From contig DBKS01000044.1 of assembly GCA_002298605.1 (NCBI GenBank), forward strand, positions 15,100 to 75,560: a stretch of 60,461 nucleotides of DNA. Reading direction: 5' to 3'. The translations under genes were made by a program, and so were the position numbers. The notes beneath the pieces are model-generated. The model had not been told where the DNA came from. It did not search any database and saw only the letters and a program-made list of their open reading frames with translations. How positions within the stretch are numbered: position 1 is the stretch's first letter; the number at the start of each line of letters is the position of its first letter. Source of the stretch: Bifidobacterium sp. UBA744 (GTDB taxonomy: Bacteria > Actinomycetota > Actinomycetes > Actinomycetales > Bifidobacteriaceae). Of this stretch, positions 22,484 to 30,617 are shown in pieces.

Positions 22484-25213
22484 TCAACGCTGCGAGGCCT
22501 CTTCAGTGGCGGCCAGCCCCTCGCGCTCGACGCGGATCCTGTGGCCCTCCTCCTGGGGAACGCCATAGTAGGCAGCGACCGCGATGTCCTTCATGTCGTT
22601 GATCATCGGGACGCGCGGATTGGCGGGCGTGCACTGGTCCTCGTAGGCGCGCATGCCGATCTGGTCGAGCACGCCCCAGAAGTAGTCCTCGTCCACGCCG
22701 CAATCCCGGAAGGATTTGTTCATGCCGAGCTTGTTGTCGCGGTAGTCCTCGATGGCGCGTGCCAGGTTCTCGACGCCTTCGGCCGGAGTGGCGCCCGGAT
22801 CGACACCGATGTTGCGGGCGATGTCCTGATAGCGCTGCGGGGCGACGTACTTGTTGTACTTCGGCCAGCTGGTGGGCTCCTCGGGAACGGAACCGTTGTA
22901 GCGAATCACATACGGCAGCAGGATCGAATTGGTGCGACCGTGGGCGATGTGACACAGGGCGCCGATGGTGTGGGCCATGCCGTGGCACATGCCGAGGAAC
23001 GCGGACCCGAAGGCCATGCCCGCCATCGTGGCGGCGTTGTGCATCTTCTCCTGCGCGTCGGTTTTGGCCAGTCCCGGCTCGCCGTTGACGGACTCCGCGA
23101 GGTTGTCCCAGATCAGCTTGGCGGCGTGCAGAGCCATGCCGTCGGTGAAGTCGTTCGCATACACGGACACATACGCCTCGATCGAGTGGGTCAGGGCGTC
23201 GAAACCGGCGTCGGACGCGAGCTTGCGCGGCTGCGTACGGGCCAGCACCGGATCGACGATCGCCACGGACGGAGTCAGGGCGTAATCGGTGATCGGGTAC
23301 TTGTAGCCGGTTTTGTGATCGGTGATCACGGCGAAGGGCGTGACCTCGGAACCGGTGCCGGAGGAGGTGGGCACGCACACCAGCTTCGCCTTCTTGCCCA
23401 GCGGCGGGATGCGGAACGCGCGCTTGCGGATGTCGAAGAACTTCTCGCGCACATCGGAGAAGGAGATCTCCGGGTGCTCATAGAGCAGCCACATGATCTT
23501 GGCCGCATCCATCGGGGAGCCGCCGCCTACTGCGATGATGGTATCGGGCTCGAATTCGTCGCGCATCATGGCGGCGCCCTTCTCGACGGTTTCGACCGAA
23601 GGCTCCGGCTCGACATAGTCGATGATGCGGAAGGTGACGCGGTTCGGACGGGCCCGTAGCTGATCGATCACCTTGTCGATGACGCCAAGCTGCTCCATCA
23701 CCTTGTCGCACACGATGACGGCCCTCTCGACGTTGTACATGTCGCGCAGGTACTTGATGGCGTTCGGCTCGAAATACGTCTTGGCGGGGATCTTGAACCA
23801 CTGCATGTTGTTGTTCCTCCGAGCGATGCGCTTGATGTTGATCAGATTGACGGCCTGCACGTTGCCGGACACCGAGTTGCCGCCGTAGGAGCCGCAGCCA
23901 AGGGTCAGCGACGGGGCGATGGCGTTGTAGATGTCGCCGATGCCGCCGAGCGAGGAGGGCTGGTTCCAGATGATGCGGCAGGCGTGCATGCGCAAGCCGT
24001 ATTCGCGCACCAGATCCTGGTTGTTGGTGTGGATGGCGGCGGTGTGGCCGGCGCCGAGCTTGAGCATGGCCTCGCACATCTCGAAGGCCTGCTCCTTGGT
24101 GTCGGCCTTGAGGATCGCCTGCACCGGAGCGAGCTTCTCGTGGGTCAGAGGCTCGTCGTCGGAGACCTCCTTGCATTCGGCGATCAGGATCGTCGCGTCC
24201 TCCGGCACGGAGAAGCCCGCCGCCTTGGCCAGGAACTGCGGCGACTTGCCCGGCACCACGGAGTTCAGCGCCGGCTTCTGCCCGGAGCCGGCGGTGCAGC
24301 CGAACATGTACTGCTCGAGCTTGGCCTTCTCCTCGCCCTCGACGAAATATGCCTTGCGGCGCTTCAACTCGGCGACCAGCGGCGCATACACGTCCTTGTG
24401 GGCGATGATGGCCTGCTCGGTGGCGCAGATCATGCCGTAGTCGAAGTGCTTGGACAGCACCAGATCATTCGCGGCGCGCACCACGTCCACATCGCGGTCC
24501 ACGTAGGCGGGCGCATTGCCGGCACCCACGCCCAGGGCGGGCTTGCCGGAGGAGTATGCAGCCTTGACCATGCCGGGGCCGCCGGTCGCGAGAATCGTGG
24601 CCACGCCCGGATGCTTCATCAGCGCGCCGGTGGCCTCGATCGAGGGATGTTCGATCCACTGGATGCAGTTTTCGGGGGCACCGGCCTCGACGGCCGCGTC
24701 GCGAACGATCTTCGCGGCCGCGACGGAGGACTTCTGCGCGCCCGGATGGAAGCCGAACACGATGGGGCAGCGGGTCTTCAGCGCCAGCAGCGACTTGAAG
24801 ATCGCGGTGGATGTCGGATTCGTCACCGGGGTGACGCCGGCCACCACGCCGACGGGTTCGGCGACCTCGTCGATGCCCATGACATCATCCTCGCGAATGA
24901 TGCCGACGGTGCGCTGGCCGGCCATGTAGTGGGTGACGTGCTCGCACGCGAAGATGTTCTTGGTGGCCTTGTCCTCCACCAGACCGCGACCGGTCTCCTC
25001 AACCGCCATCTTCGCCAACACCAGATGCTTGTTCAGGGCCGCGACGGATGCCTTGGCCACAATATGATCGATTTGCCGCTGATCAAAACCCTCGAATTCG
25101 TCAAGCGCGGCCTGCGCCTTGCGGACCAGCGCGTCTACCTCGGCCTCGGCCGCGGCACGCTTCTCCTCCGCGGTGGGCTTGACCTCGTCGACCTTCTTCT
25201 TTGCTTCTGCCAC
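22484..25213 (-). CDS. adhE: bifunctional acetaldehyde-CoA/alcohol dehydrogenase
   Basis: AdhE reduces acetyl-CoA to acetaldehyde and then ethanol, reoxidising two NADH; it assembles into spirosomes. The start is GTG (25211-25213) with AGGAGG 7 bases upstream, giving 909 residues; the open frame upstream is spurious. The N-half is the aldehyde dehydrogenase with Cys263 in YGMICATEQAI. The C-half (from about 470) is the iron-dependent alcohol dehydrogenase with GGGSPMDAAK and the metal-binding His in FLGMCHGMAHTIGALCHIAHG. In bifidobacteria it balances the fructose-6-phosphate phosphoketolase pathway. A Rex-type operator overlaps its promoter (25279-25296). Confidence 0.97.
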   Translation of the reverse strand: MAEAKKKVDEVKPTAEEKRAAAEAEVDALVRKAQAALDEFEGFDQRQIDHIVAKASVAALNKHLVLAKMAVEETGRGLVEDKATKNIFACEHVTHYMAGQRTVGIIREDDVMGIDEVAEPVGVVAGVTPVTNPTSTAIFKSLLALKTRCPIVFGFHPGAQKSSVAAAKIVRDAAVEAGAPENCIQWIEHPSIEATGALMKHPGVATILATGGPGMVKAAYSSGKPALGVGAGNAPAYVDRDVDVVRAANDLVLSKHFDYGMICATEQAIIAHKDVYAPLVAELKRRKAYFVEGEEKAKLEQYMFGCTAGSGQKPALNSVVPGKSPQFLAKAAGFSVPEDATILIAECKEVSDDEPLTHEKLAPVQAILKADTKEQAFEMCEAMLKLGAGHTAAIHTNNQDLVREYGLRMHACRIIWNQPSSLGGIGDIYNAIAPSLTLGCGSYGGNSVSGNVQAVNLINIKRIARRNNNMQWFKIPAKTYFEPNAIKYLRDMYNVERAVIVCDKVMEQLGVIDKVIDQLRARPNRVTFRIIDYVEPEPSVETVEKGAAMMRDEFEPDTIIAVGGGSPMDAAKIMWLLYEHPEISFSDVREKFFDIRKRAFRIPPLGKKAKLVCVPTSSGTGSEVTPFAVITDHKTGYKYPITDYALTPSVAIVDPVLARTQPRKLASDAGFDALTHSIEAYVSVYANDFTDGMALHAAKLIWDNLAESVNGEPGLAKTDAQEKMHNAATMAGMAFGSAFLGMCHGMAHTIGALCHIAHGRTNSILLPYVIRYNGSVPEEPTSWPKYNKYVAPQRYQDIARNIGVDPGATPAEGVENLARAIEDYRDNKLGMNKSFRDCGVDEDYFWGVLDQIGMRAYEDQCTPANPRVPMINDMKDIAVAAYYGVPQEEGHRIRVEREGLAATEEASQR

Positions 25214-25278
25214 TTGGATTCCTCCTCGAGTGCTTGGGGTTGATGCAAAGTGCGTATTGCTTCCTTGCCACAATGGAT

Positions 25279-25324
25279 TTGTGAGCTACCTCACAATGTA
25301 TCGAAACTTCACAAGTTTTGTCGA
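25279..25324 (-). promoter_or_regulatory. adhE promoter with Rex operator
   Basis: TTGTGA-6 bp-TCACAA at 25279-25296 matches the Rex consensus. On the minus strand a promoter reads TCGACA (25324-25319), 18 bp, TACATT (25300-25295), so the operator starts at the -10 box. A further TTGTGA half-site lies in the spacer. Rex would block transcription at low NADH. The leader to the GTG is about 70 nt. Confidence 0.8.
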
Positions 25325-25478
25325 TATTTGTCGTGTCGAGCATTTTTTGTTAGATTCTGATCGTTTTTTGATTGAATTACGTTAGCTTTCTTCTAAATTC
25401 GACAACAATTACCCCTCTTTGGTTCATTTTGTTCACTTCCACAGTGAAGTTGACAAGCCCGCATTGGCATTATTTGAA

Positions 25479-25548
25479 TTACTTTTGTAAAAGTAACATA
25501 CTTATCAGTGCGGCGGCGCGAAAGTTTTATAATCCTTGTTTATAAAAC
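25479..25548 (+). promoter_or_regulatory. two strong palindromes upstream of the ROK regulator
   Basis: TTACTTTT-GT-AAAAGTAA (25479-25496) is a perfect 8-bp inverted repeat. GTTTTATAA-7 bp-TTATAAAAC (25524-25548) is a perfect 9-bp inverted repeat containing the likely -10 TATAAT (25528-25533). A weaker TTCACT/AGTGAA repeat lies at 25432-25448. The 25-bp element has the shape of a ROK-repressor operator (compare Mlc/NagC sites) and probably mediates autoregulation. The remainder of 25325-25733 has no gene; 25549-25733 would be a ~190-nt leader. Confidence 0.6.
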
Positions 25549-25733
25549 CGCTCCCCCACCGAAAACCATTCCCCGCCACCAAATCCGCGCGCGCAAGCAC
25601 AACCGGGACGCAACCGGCCACACACGCAGCGCACACTCAACGACGCGCAACGCCCTCACGCGAATCCCCGCACGGAAATTCCCGCCACCGCGAACCGCAC
25701 AGCGAATCCGCAGCGCCCCAAGGAAGGAAGCCA

Positions 25734-26894
25734 ATGAAGACCCCATCCGCCGCCCTGAAAGCAACGAACCGCCATGCCATCATGGCATACATCTACCGGC
25801 ATCACAACGTAACCAAACAAACGCTCGAGCGCGAACTGGGACTGAGCCTGCCCACCATCACCGCCAATCTCCACGCACTGGAAGCCGAAGGTTTGATCGG
25901 CAGGGGCACACCCATGGAATCCACCGGCGGACGCAAGGCGCAAACCTACGAACTACAGCCCACGGCGCGCGTGGCCATCGGCGTGGCCGCACGACGAGGC
26001 GGCATCACCATGACGGCCGTCGACCTGCGTGGAACGACGGTGAAACGCCAGACCAAAGCGCTCCCCTACCGCGACAACGACACCTATTACAGCCGGCTCG
26101 AGGTGATGGTCACCGAATTCGCCGACACCGTGGCGAGGCAACACGGCAGCCACATACTGGGAGCGGCCTTTTCCGTTCGAGGCATCGTGTCGGCCGACGG
26201 CTCGCGCATCCTCTTCGGGCGGGACGCGGGCAGCACCGCCGGCCTGACACTGGATCGACTCAGTCAGGGGATTCATATGCCAATGGCCATGATCCACGAC
26301 ACCGACGCCTCGGCAATGGCGGAACTGTGGTTCAACCCGCCGATCACCGATGCGGTATGCGTGTATCTGGAACGCAGGCCAGGCGGCGCCGTCATCATCG
26401 ACGGGCAGCTCCACCAGGGCCCGAATCGCCGCAGCGGCATGATCGAGCACATGACGATCGTTCCCGGAGGAGAACAGTGCTACTGCGGCCAGCGCGGATG
26501 CATGGCCACGGTCTGCTCGCCGGAAACGCTGATGGAAGACGGTGAAAGCCTGCCGGGCTTCTTCTCGGTGCTCGAACAGGGCGAACGCGAACATCGCAAA
26601 CGCTTCAACCGGTGGATGGATTATGTGGCGCAGGCAGTGGCGAATATCCGCTCGGTGCTTGCCTGCGACATCATCATCGGCGGCGAGGCCGCGCAATATC
26701 TCGACGACCACGATATCGCGGATCTGAAGCAACGCGTGGAGGCGCTGAGCCCCTTCCCCTCCACGGACTTTTCACTGCGCAAAAGCCGCTGCCTCGACGA
26801 TCAGCACATCATCGGCGCCGCACTCAGTCTCGTCCACCGTCACGTCGATGGAATATGCGGTTGGACAAACCGCATATCTACAATGGAGCCATGA
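25734..26894 (+). CDS. ROK-family transcriptional regulator
   Basis: The 386-residue protein starts at ATG 25734, just after AGGAAGGAAG. The N-terminal winged helix spans about 10-65 (NVTKQTLERELGLSLPTITANLHALEAEGLI). The ROK sugar-kinase-like domain follows, with the zinc motif CYCGQRGCMATVC (about 246-258) and the preceding EHMTIVPGG, where the His is a zinc ligand. The kinase ATP-binding DxGxT is not evident, so it is a repressor or activator rather than an enzyme. Its stop overlaps the glgX start (ATGA), so control of glycogen or maltodextrin breakdown is likely. The palindromes upstream suggest autoregulation. Confidence 0.92.
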   Translation: MKTPSAALKATNRHAIMAYIYRHHNVTKQTLERELGLSLPTITANLHALEAEGLIGRGTPMESTGGRKAQTYELQPTARVAIGVAARRGGITMTAVDLRGTTVKRQTKALPYRDNDTYYSRLEVMVTEFADTVARQHGSHILGAAFSVRGIVSADGSRILFGRDAGSTAGLTLDRLSQGIHMPMAMIHDTDASAMAELWFNPPITDAVCVYLERRPGGAVIIDGQLHQGPNRRSGMIEHMTIVPGGEQCYCGQRGCMATVCSPETLMEDGESLPGFFSVLEQGEREHRKRFNRWMDYVAQAVANIRSVLACDIIIGGEAAQYLDDHDIADLKQRVEALSPFPSTDFSLRKSRCLDDQHIIGAALSLVHRHVDGICGWTNRISTMEP

Positions 26895-29296
26895 AGAACC
26901 TATCGCTGCATCGGTATGCCACCCGACCCGGATTCTACTTCACCGAAGACGGCGGAGCAGATGCGATAGTGCGTTCCGAAACCGCCGAACAAGTCTGGCT
27001 GTCCATCATAGAACCGCTGGACCAGCCAAGCGCCTTCTTCTCACAGGCGATCCGGCTGTTCACCGACTCACCCGTGCCGTTCCCTGAGCAAATCCACATG
27101 TATCCGGTATGCACGCGCATTGTCGAATCGCTGCACTGCCGTGAAACCCTCTTCAAAATGGAAGGCCCCAACTACGGTTTGTGGTACGTCCACATTCCCA
27201 AGGCGTGGAGCGGCATGAAATACGGCTACCGCGTGGATGGGCAATGGGACCCGAAACACGGCGTGCGCTTCAACCCGTATAAAATCCTGCTCGACCCGTA
27301 TGGCAAAGGGGTGGACGGGCGCATGGAGCTTACCGGCGCGGCCTTCTCATACGACTGCACCGTCATCGACGACGAAGTGCACGGCAATGCGTTCGGAACG
27401 ATGAGCACCATCGATTCGCTGGGCCACACGCCGCTTTCAGTCGCCATTGACGACCGCGACGTCACCAAGCACGACGCCGACCCCACGCATCCGCATATCC
27501 CATGGAGCAAAACGGTGATCTACGAGCTGCATGTCAGGGGCTTCACCAAATGCGCCCCGTGGCTGCCCGAGGAGCTCCGCGGCACATACGCCGGGCTCGC
27601 GCACCCGACCACCCTCGCCTACCTGCAGAGCCTGGGCGTCACGTCCATCGAACTGATGCCCATCATGGCCAAACAGGACGAGATCTTCCTCAAATCCCGC
27701 GGGAAGACCAACTACTGGGGCTACAACACGCTCAGCTATTTCTCCCCCGAACCGTCCTATGCGACCAGAGTCGCGCAGGAGGCCGGCCCCGAAGCGGTGA
27801 GGCGCGAGGTCATCGACATGGTCAGATCCCTGCACGCCGCAGGCTTCGAAGTGATTATGGACGTGGTCTACAACCATACCTGCGAAGGCGGCATGGGCGG
27901 CCCGACGGTATGCTGGCGCGGGCTCGACAACATCTCGTACTACCGGCGCGACAAGAACAACATCGGCAAGATGATCGATACAACGGGCTGCGGCAATACC
28001 CTCGACTTCGCCAACACCCACGTAGTGACCTTCGCCGTCGATTCGCTGCGCTACTGGGCCAAGCGCATCGGCGTCGACGGCTTCAGATTCGATCTGGCCG
28101 TCAGCCTGGGACGGCTGGAGGGAGATTTCACCCGGCACCACCCATTTCTCTACGCCCTGCGCAGCGATCTGATCCTCGGGAACCTCAAACTCATCATGGA
28201 ACCGTGGGATCTGGGCGACCAGGGCTGGCGCACCGGACAATTCGGACTGCCCTTCGCCGAATGGAACGACTTCTTCCGCGACACCACCCGTAAATTCTGG
28301 CTGGTCAACGCAGCCAACGCCGCACACGGCACCACATCCGACAAGGTGGGCATGCAGGAGATGGCGACCCGACTCTGCGGTTCGGCGGATCTATACGCCA
28401 CCGAACCGGGACGCGGAGCCGCCGCATCAGTCAACTACATCGCCTCGCACGACGGCTTCACCCTGCAGGATCTGACCGAGTACAACACCAAGCACAACGA
28501 GGCCAACGGCGAGCACAACCAGGACGGCTCCGCGAGCAATAACTCGTACAACTTCGGCGTCGAGGGCCCCTCGGACGACATGACCATCCAGACCCTGCGC
28601 GAACGCGCCGGTATGAATCTGCTCGGCACCCTGCTGCTTGGACTGGGCACGCCGATGCTGCTGGCGGGCGACGAGTTCGGCCACACGCAGCACGGCAACA
28701 ACAACGCCTATTGCCAGGACAACGAACTGACATGGCTGCCCTGGGAATGGATGCACCAGCCGCGCACGTCACAGGAGCAAAAGCGCTTCGAAATGGTCTC
28801 CAAACTGATATCGCTCCGCAAATCGCTCGATCTGTTCCACCAAGAGGGCTTTTTCACCCGACTCACGCAAATCGGTCTGCTCAAGCAGTCCAGCCGCGTC
28901 CAATGGTTCCTGCCGGATGGCACCACCCCGCTGGAACACGACTGGTTCAACGCGAATATCCGCTCCTTCACCATGCGGCTGCTGTCCAACAGTTCGTGCG
29001 ATGTGCTGATCGTGATCAACGGCAACGACATGGATATGCAATACCGCATGCCAAGCGACTGCATCTGGATGCCGCAATGGTGCTCGACCGAGATCATTGG
29101 CGTCGCGCCAGGGCACGGCGAACACGTCGAGCGAATCGACGATACGGACGCCGCCCCGGTATGGATCAGCGCCATTCCAGACAGCAGCGGGACCGCCCAT
29201 GCCGCCGACAAGACGCCAGCCGACGGGCAGCCCGCAGACAACATATGGACCATTCCGGCACAATCGATTTCACTGTTCAGGCAGAACAGTTACTGA
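26891..29296 (+). CDS. glgX: glycogen debranching enzyme, GH13 isoamylase type
   Basis: GlgX cleaves alpha-1,6 branches of limit dextrins. The ATG at 26891 overlaps the ROK stop codon; the open frame further upstream lies inside that gene. The 801-residue protein has an N-terminal carbohydrate-binding module (about 10-130), then the GH13 barrel with IYELHVRGFT (region I), DVVYNHT, the nucleophile Asp401 in DGFRFDL, the acid Glu437 in LIMEPWDLG, and Asp521 in YIASHDGFTL. It ends in a beta-sandwich. It is coupled to the ROK regulator and terminated at 29375-29412. Confidence 0.95.
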   Translation: MKNLSLHRYATRPGFYFTEDGGADAIVRSETAEQVWLSIIEPLDQPSAFFSQAIRLFTDSPVPFPEQIHMYPVCTRIVESLHCRETLFKMEGPNYGLWYVHIPKAWSGMKYGYRVDGQWDPKHGVRFNPYKILLDPYGKGVDGRMELTGAAFSYDCTVIDDEVHGNAFGTMSTIDSLGHTPLSVAIDDRDVTKHDADPTHPHIPWSKTVIYELHVRGFTKCAPWLPEELRGTYAGLAHPTTLAYLQSLGVTSIELMPIMAKQDEIFLKSRGKTNYWGYNTLSYFSPEPSYATRVAQEAGPEAVRREVIDMVRSLHAAGFEVIMDVVYNHTCEGGMGGPTVCWRGLDNISYYRRDKNNIGKMIDTTGCGNTLDFANTHVVTFAVDSLRYWAKRIGVDGFRFDLAVSLGRLEGDFTRHHPFLYALRSDLILGNLKLIMEPWDLGDQGWRTGQFGLPFAEWNDFFRDTTRKFWLVNAANAAHGTTSDKVGMQEMATRLCGSADLYATEPGRGAAASVNYIASHDGFTLQDLTEYNTKHNEANGEHNQDGSASNNSYNFGVEGPSDDMTIQTLRERAGMNLLGTLLLGLGTPMLLAGDEFGHTQHGNNNAYCQDNELTWLPWEWMHQPRTSQEQKRFEMVSKLISLRKSLDLFHQEGFFTRLTQIGLLKQSSRVQWFLPDGTTPLEHDWFNANIRSFTMRLLSNSSCDVLIVINGNDMDMQYRMPSDCIWMPQWCSTEIIGVAPGHGEHVERIDDTDAAPVWISAIPDSSGTAHAADKTPADGQPADNIWTIPAQSISLFRQNSY

Positions 29297-29374
29297 ACCA
29301 TCGTGGTCGGGGACAGGCATCGTTGCCTCATATCCGACCGAAGCCGGGCACGGTGCAAAGCCGCAGAAAAACGC

Positions 29375-29412
29375 GGAAACCCCGCCGCTCTTGGAGAAGC
29401 GGCGGGGTTTCC
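29375..29412. terminator. bidirectional terminator between glgX and rpsI
   Basis: GGAAACCCCGCCGCT (29375-29389) and AGCGGCGGGGTTTCC (29398-29412) form a perfect 15-bp stem with an 8-nt loop between convergent genes. The A/T ends serve as the terminal runs in both directions. Confidence 0.92.
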
Positions 29413-29436
29413 CGGCGGCAGTAAAGCCAAACGACA

Positions 29437-29928
29437 TTAACGCTTGGAGAACTGCGGCGCACGACGAGCCTTGTGCAGGCCGGCCTTCTTGCGCTCCACG
29501 ACGCGGGCATCGCGGGTCAGCATGCCGGCCTTCTTCAGGGCGGCACGGTTGGCATCGCGATCGATGGCGTTCAGAGCACGGGCCACGCCAAGACGGATGG
29601 CGCCGGCCTGACCGGTCACGCCACCACCATCGACGAGGACGACCACATCGAACTTGCCCTCAAGCTTGAGCAGCACGATCGGGGAATTCACCTCACGCTG
29701 GTGCAGACGGGACGGGAAGTACTCCTCCAGGGAACGACCATTGATGGTCCACTTGCCAGTGCCCGGAATCAGGCGAACGCGAGCGACGGCTTCCTTGCGA
29801 CGGCCGGTGCCATAGCCCGGCTCGATCGCGGAAGTGCCGGTGCCAGCGCCGGCGTTGGTTTCGGTGGTGTAGCTGGTGAGCTCCTCTTCGGTCTCGAGAA
29901 CCGCGGAGTCGTTGGTGTTGTCAGCCAT
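29437..29928 (-). CDS. rpsI: 30S ribosomal protein S9
   Basis: S9 reaches the P-site tRNA with its C-terminal tail. The 163-residue protein has about 40 extra N-terminal residues rich in Glu/Thr, then GTGRRKEAVARVRLIPG, and ends HKARRAPQFSKR, the conserved basic tail. It follows rplM after 23 bp, the usual rplM-rpsI pair. Confidence 0.98.
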   Translation of the reverse strand: MADNTNDSAVLETEEELTSYTTETNAGAGTGTSAIEPGYGTGRRKEAVARVRLIPGTGKWTINGRSLEEYFPSRLHQREVNSPIVLLKLEGKFDVVVLVDGGGVTGQAGAIRLGVARALNAIDRDANRAALKKAGMLTRDARVVERKKAGLHKARRAPQFSKR

Positions 29929-29951
29929 GATGTCTTATCTCCCTTCGGTTC

Positions 29952-30401
29952 TCACTTAGCCTGCTGCGAGACCTGAGCGATCTCGAAGACCTGCGGCTTC
30001 TGGGCGGTGTGCGGATGCTCCTCGCCTGCGAACACGCGCAGACGGTCGAGCTGCACCTTGGCCAGACGATTCTTGGGCAGCATGCCCTTGACGGCGTTGG
30101 TGATGATGCGCTCGGGATTGTTCTGCAGCAGCTCGGCATACGAGTCGCGACGCAGACCACCCGGACGGCCAGAGTGCTGGTAGAGCTCCTTGCCCATCTT
30201 GTCGCCGGTCAGAGCAATCTTGGACGCGTTGATAACGATCACATAATTGCCGGAATCAGCGTGGGGGGCGAAGGTCGGCTTGTTCTTGCCGCGCAGCAGC
30301 GTGGCAACCTGAGCGGCCAGGCGGCCAAGCACCACGTCGGTGGCGTCGACGATATACCAGTCATGAGTCAGATCAGCTGGCTTCGGAGTGAAAGTCTTCA
30401 C
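29952..30401 (-). CDS. rplM: 50S ribosomal protein L13
   Basis: L13 is an early assembly protein. The start is GTG (30399-30401) preceded by AAAAGG, giving 149 residues starting MKTFTPKPADLTHDWYIVDA; the open frame extends upstream without similarity. VLGRLAAQVATLLRGKNKP and GMLPKNRLAKVQLDRLRVF are diagnostic. It is the first gene of the rplM-rpsI operon. Confidence 0.97.
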   Translation of the reverse strand: MKTFTPKPADLTHDWYIVDATDVVLGRLAAQVATLLRGKNKPTFAPHADSGNYVIVINASKIALTGDKMGKELYQHSGRPGGLRRDSYAELLQNNPERIITNAVKGMLPKNRLAKVQLDRLRVFAGEEHPHTAQKPQVFEIAQVSQQAK

Positions 30402-30578
30402 TGTTGTACCTTTTCTTGTCCATTGTGTTCCGGGTTCGTCGCCGCCCGACGTGCGTTTGGTCAGAACGCGCAATCCGGAAAGGTCCGAACCTCTTTATCC
30501 GTGGGCTCCCTGAAAGTCCTCGATGGCGAGTGGGAAAGCGCTTTGGAAGGACCCCTTAGGGAAACACAACAATCCTCT

Positions 30579-30607
30579 ACTATATCGCCAGACTTGACAT
30601 TAGGCAA
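30579..30607 (-). promoter_or_regulatory. rplM-rpsI promoter
   Basis: On the minus strand TTGCCT (30607-30602), a 17-bp spacer and TATAGT (30584-30579) form a good sigma-70-type promoter about 180 bp upstream of the rplM GTG. The long leader includes CCCTAAGGGG, which could fold. The region 30402-30617 has no gene. Confidence 0.65.
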
Positions 30608-30617
30608 CACAGCATGG

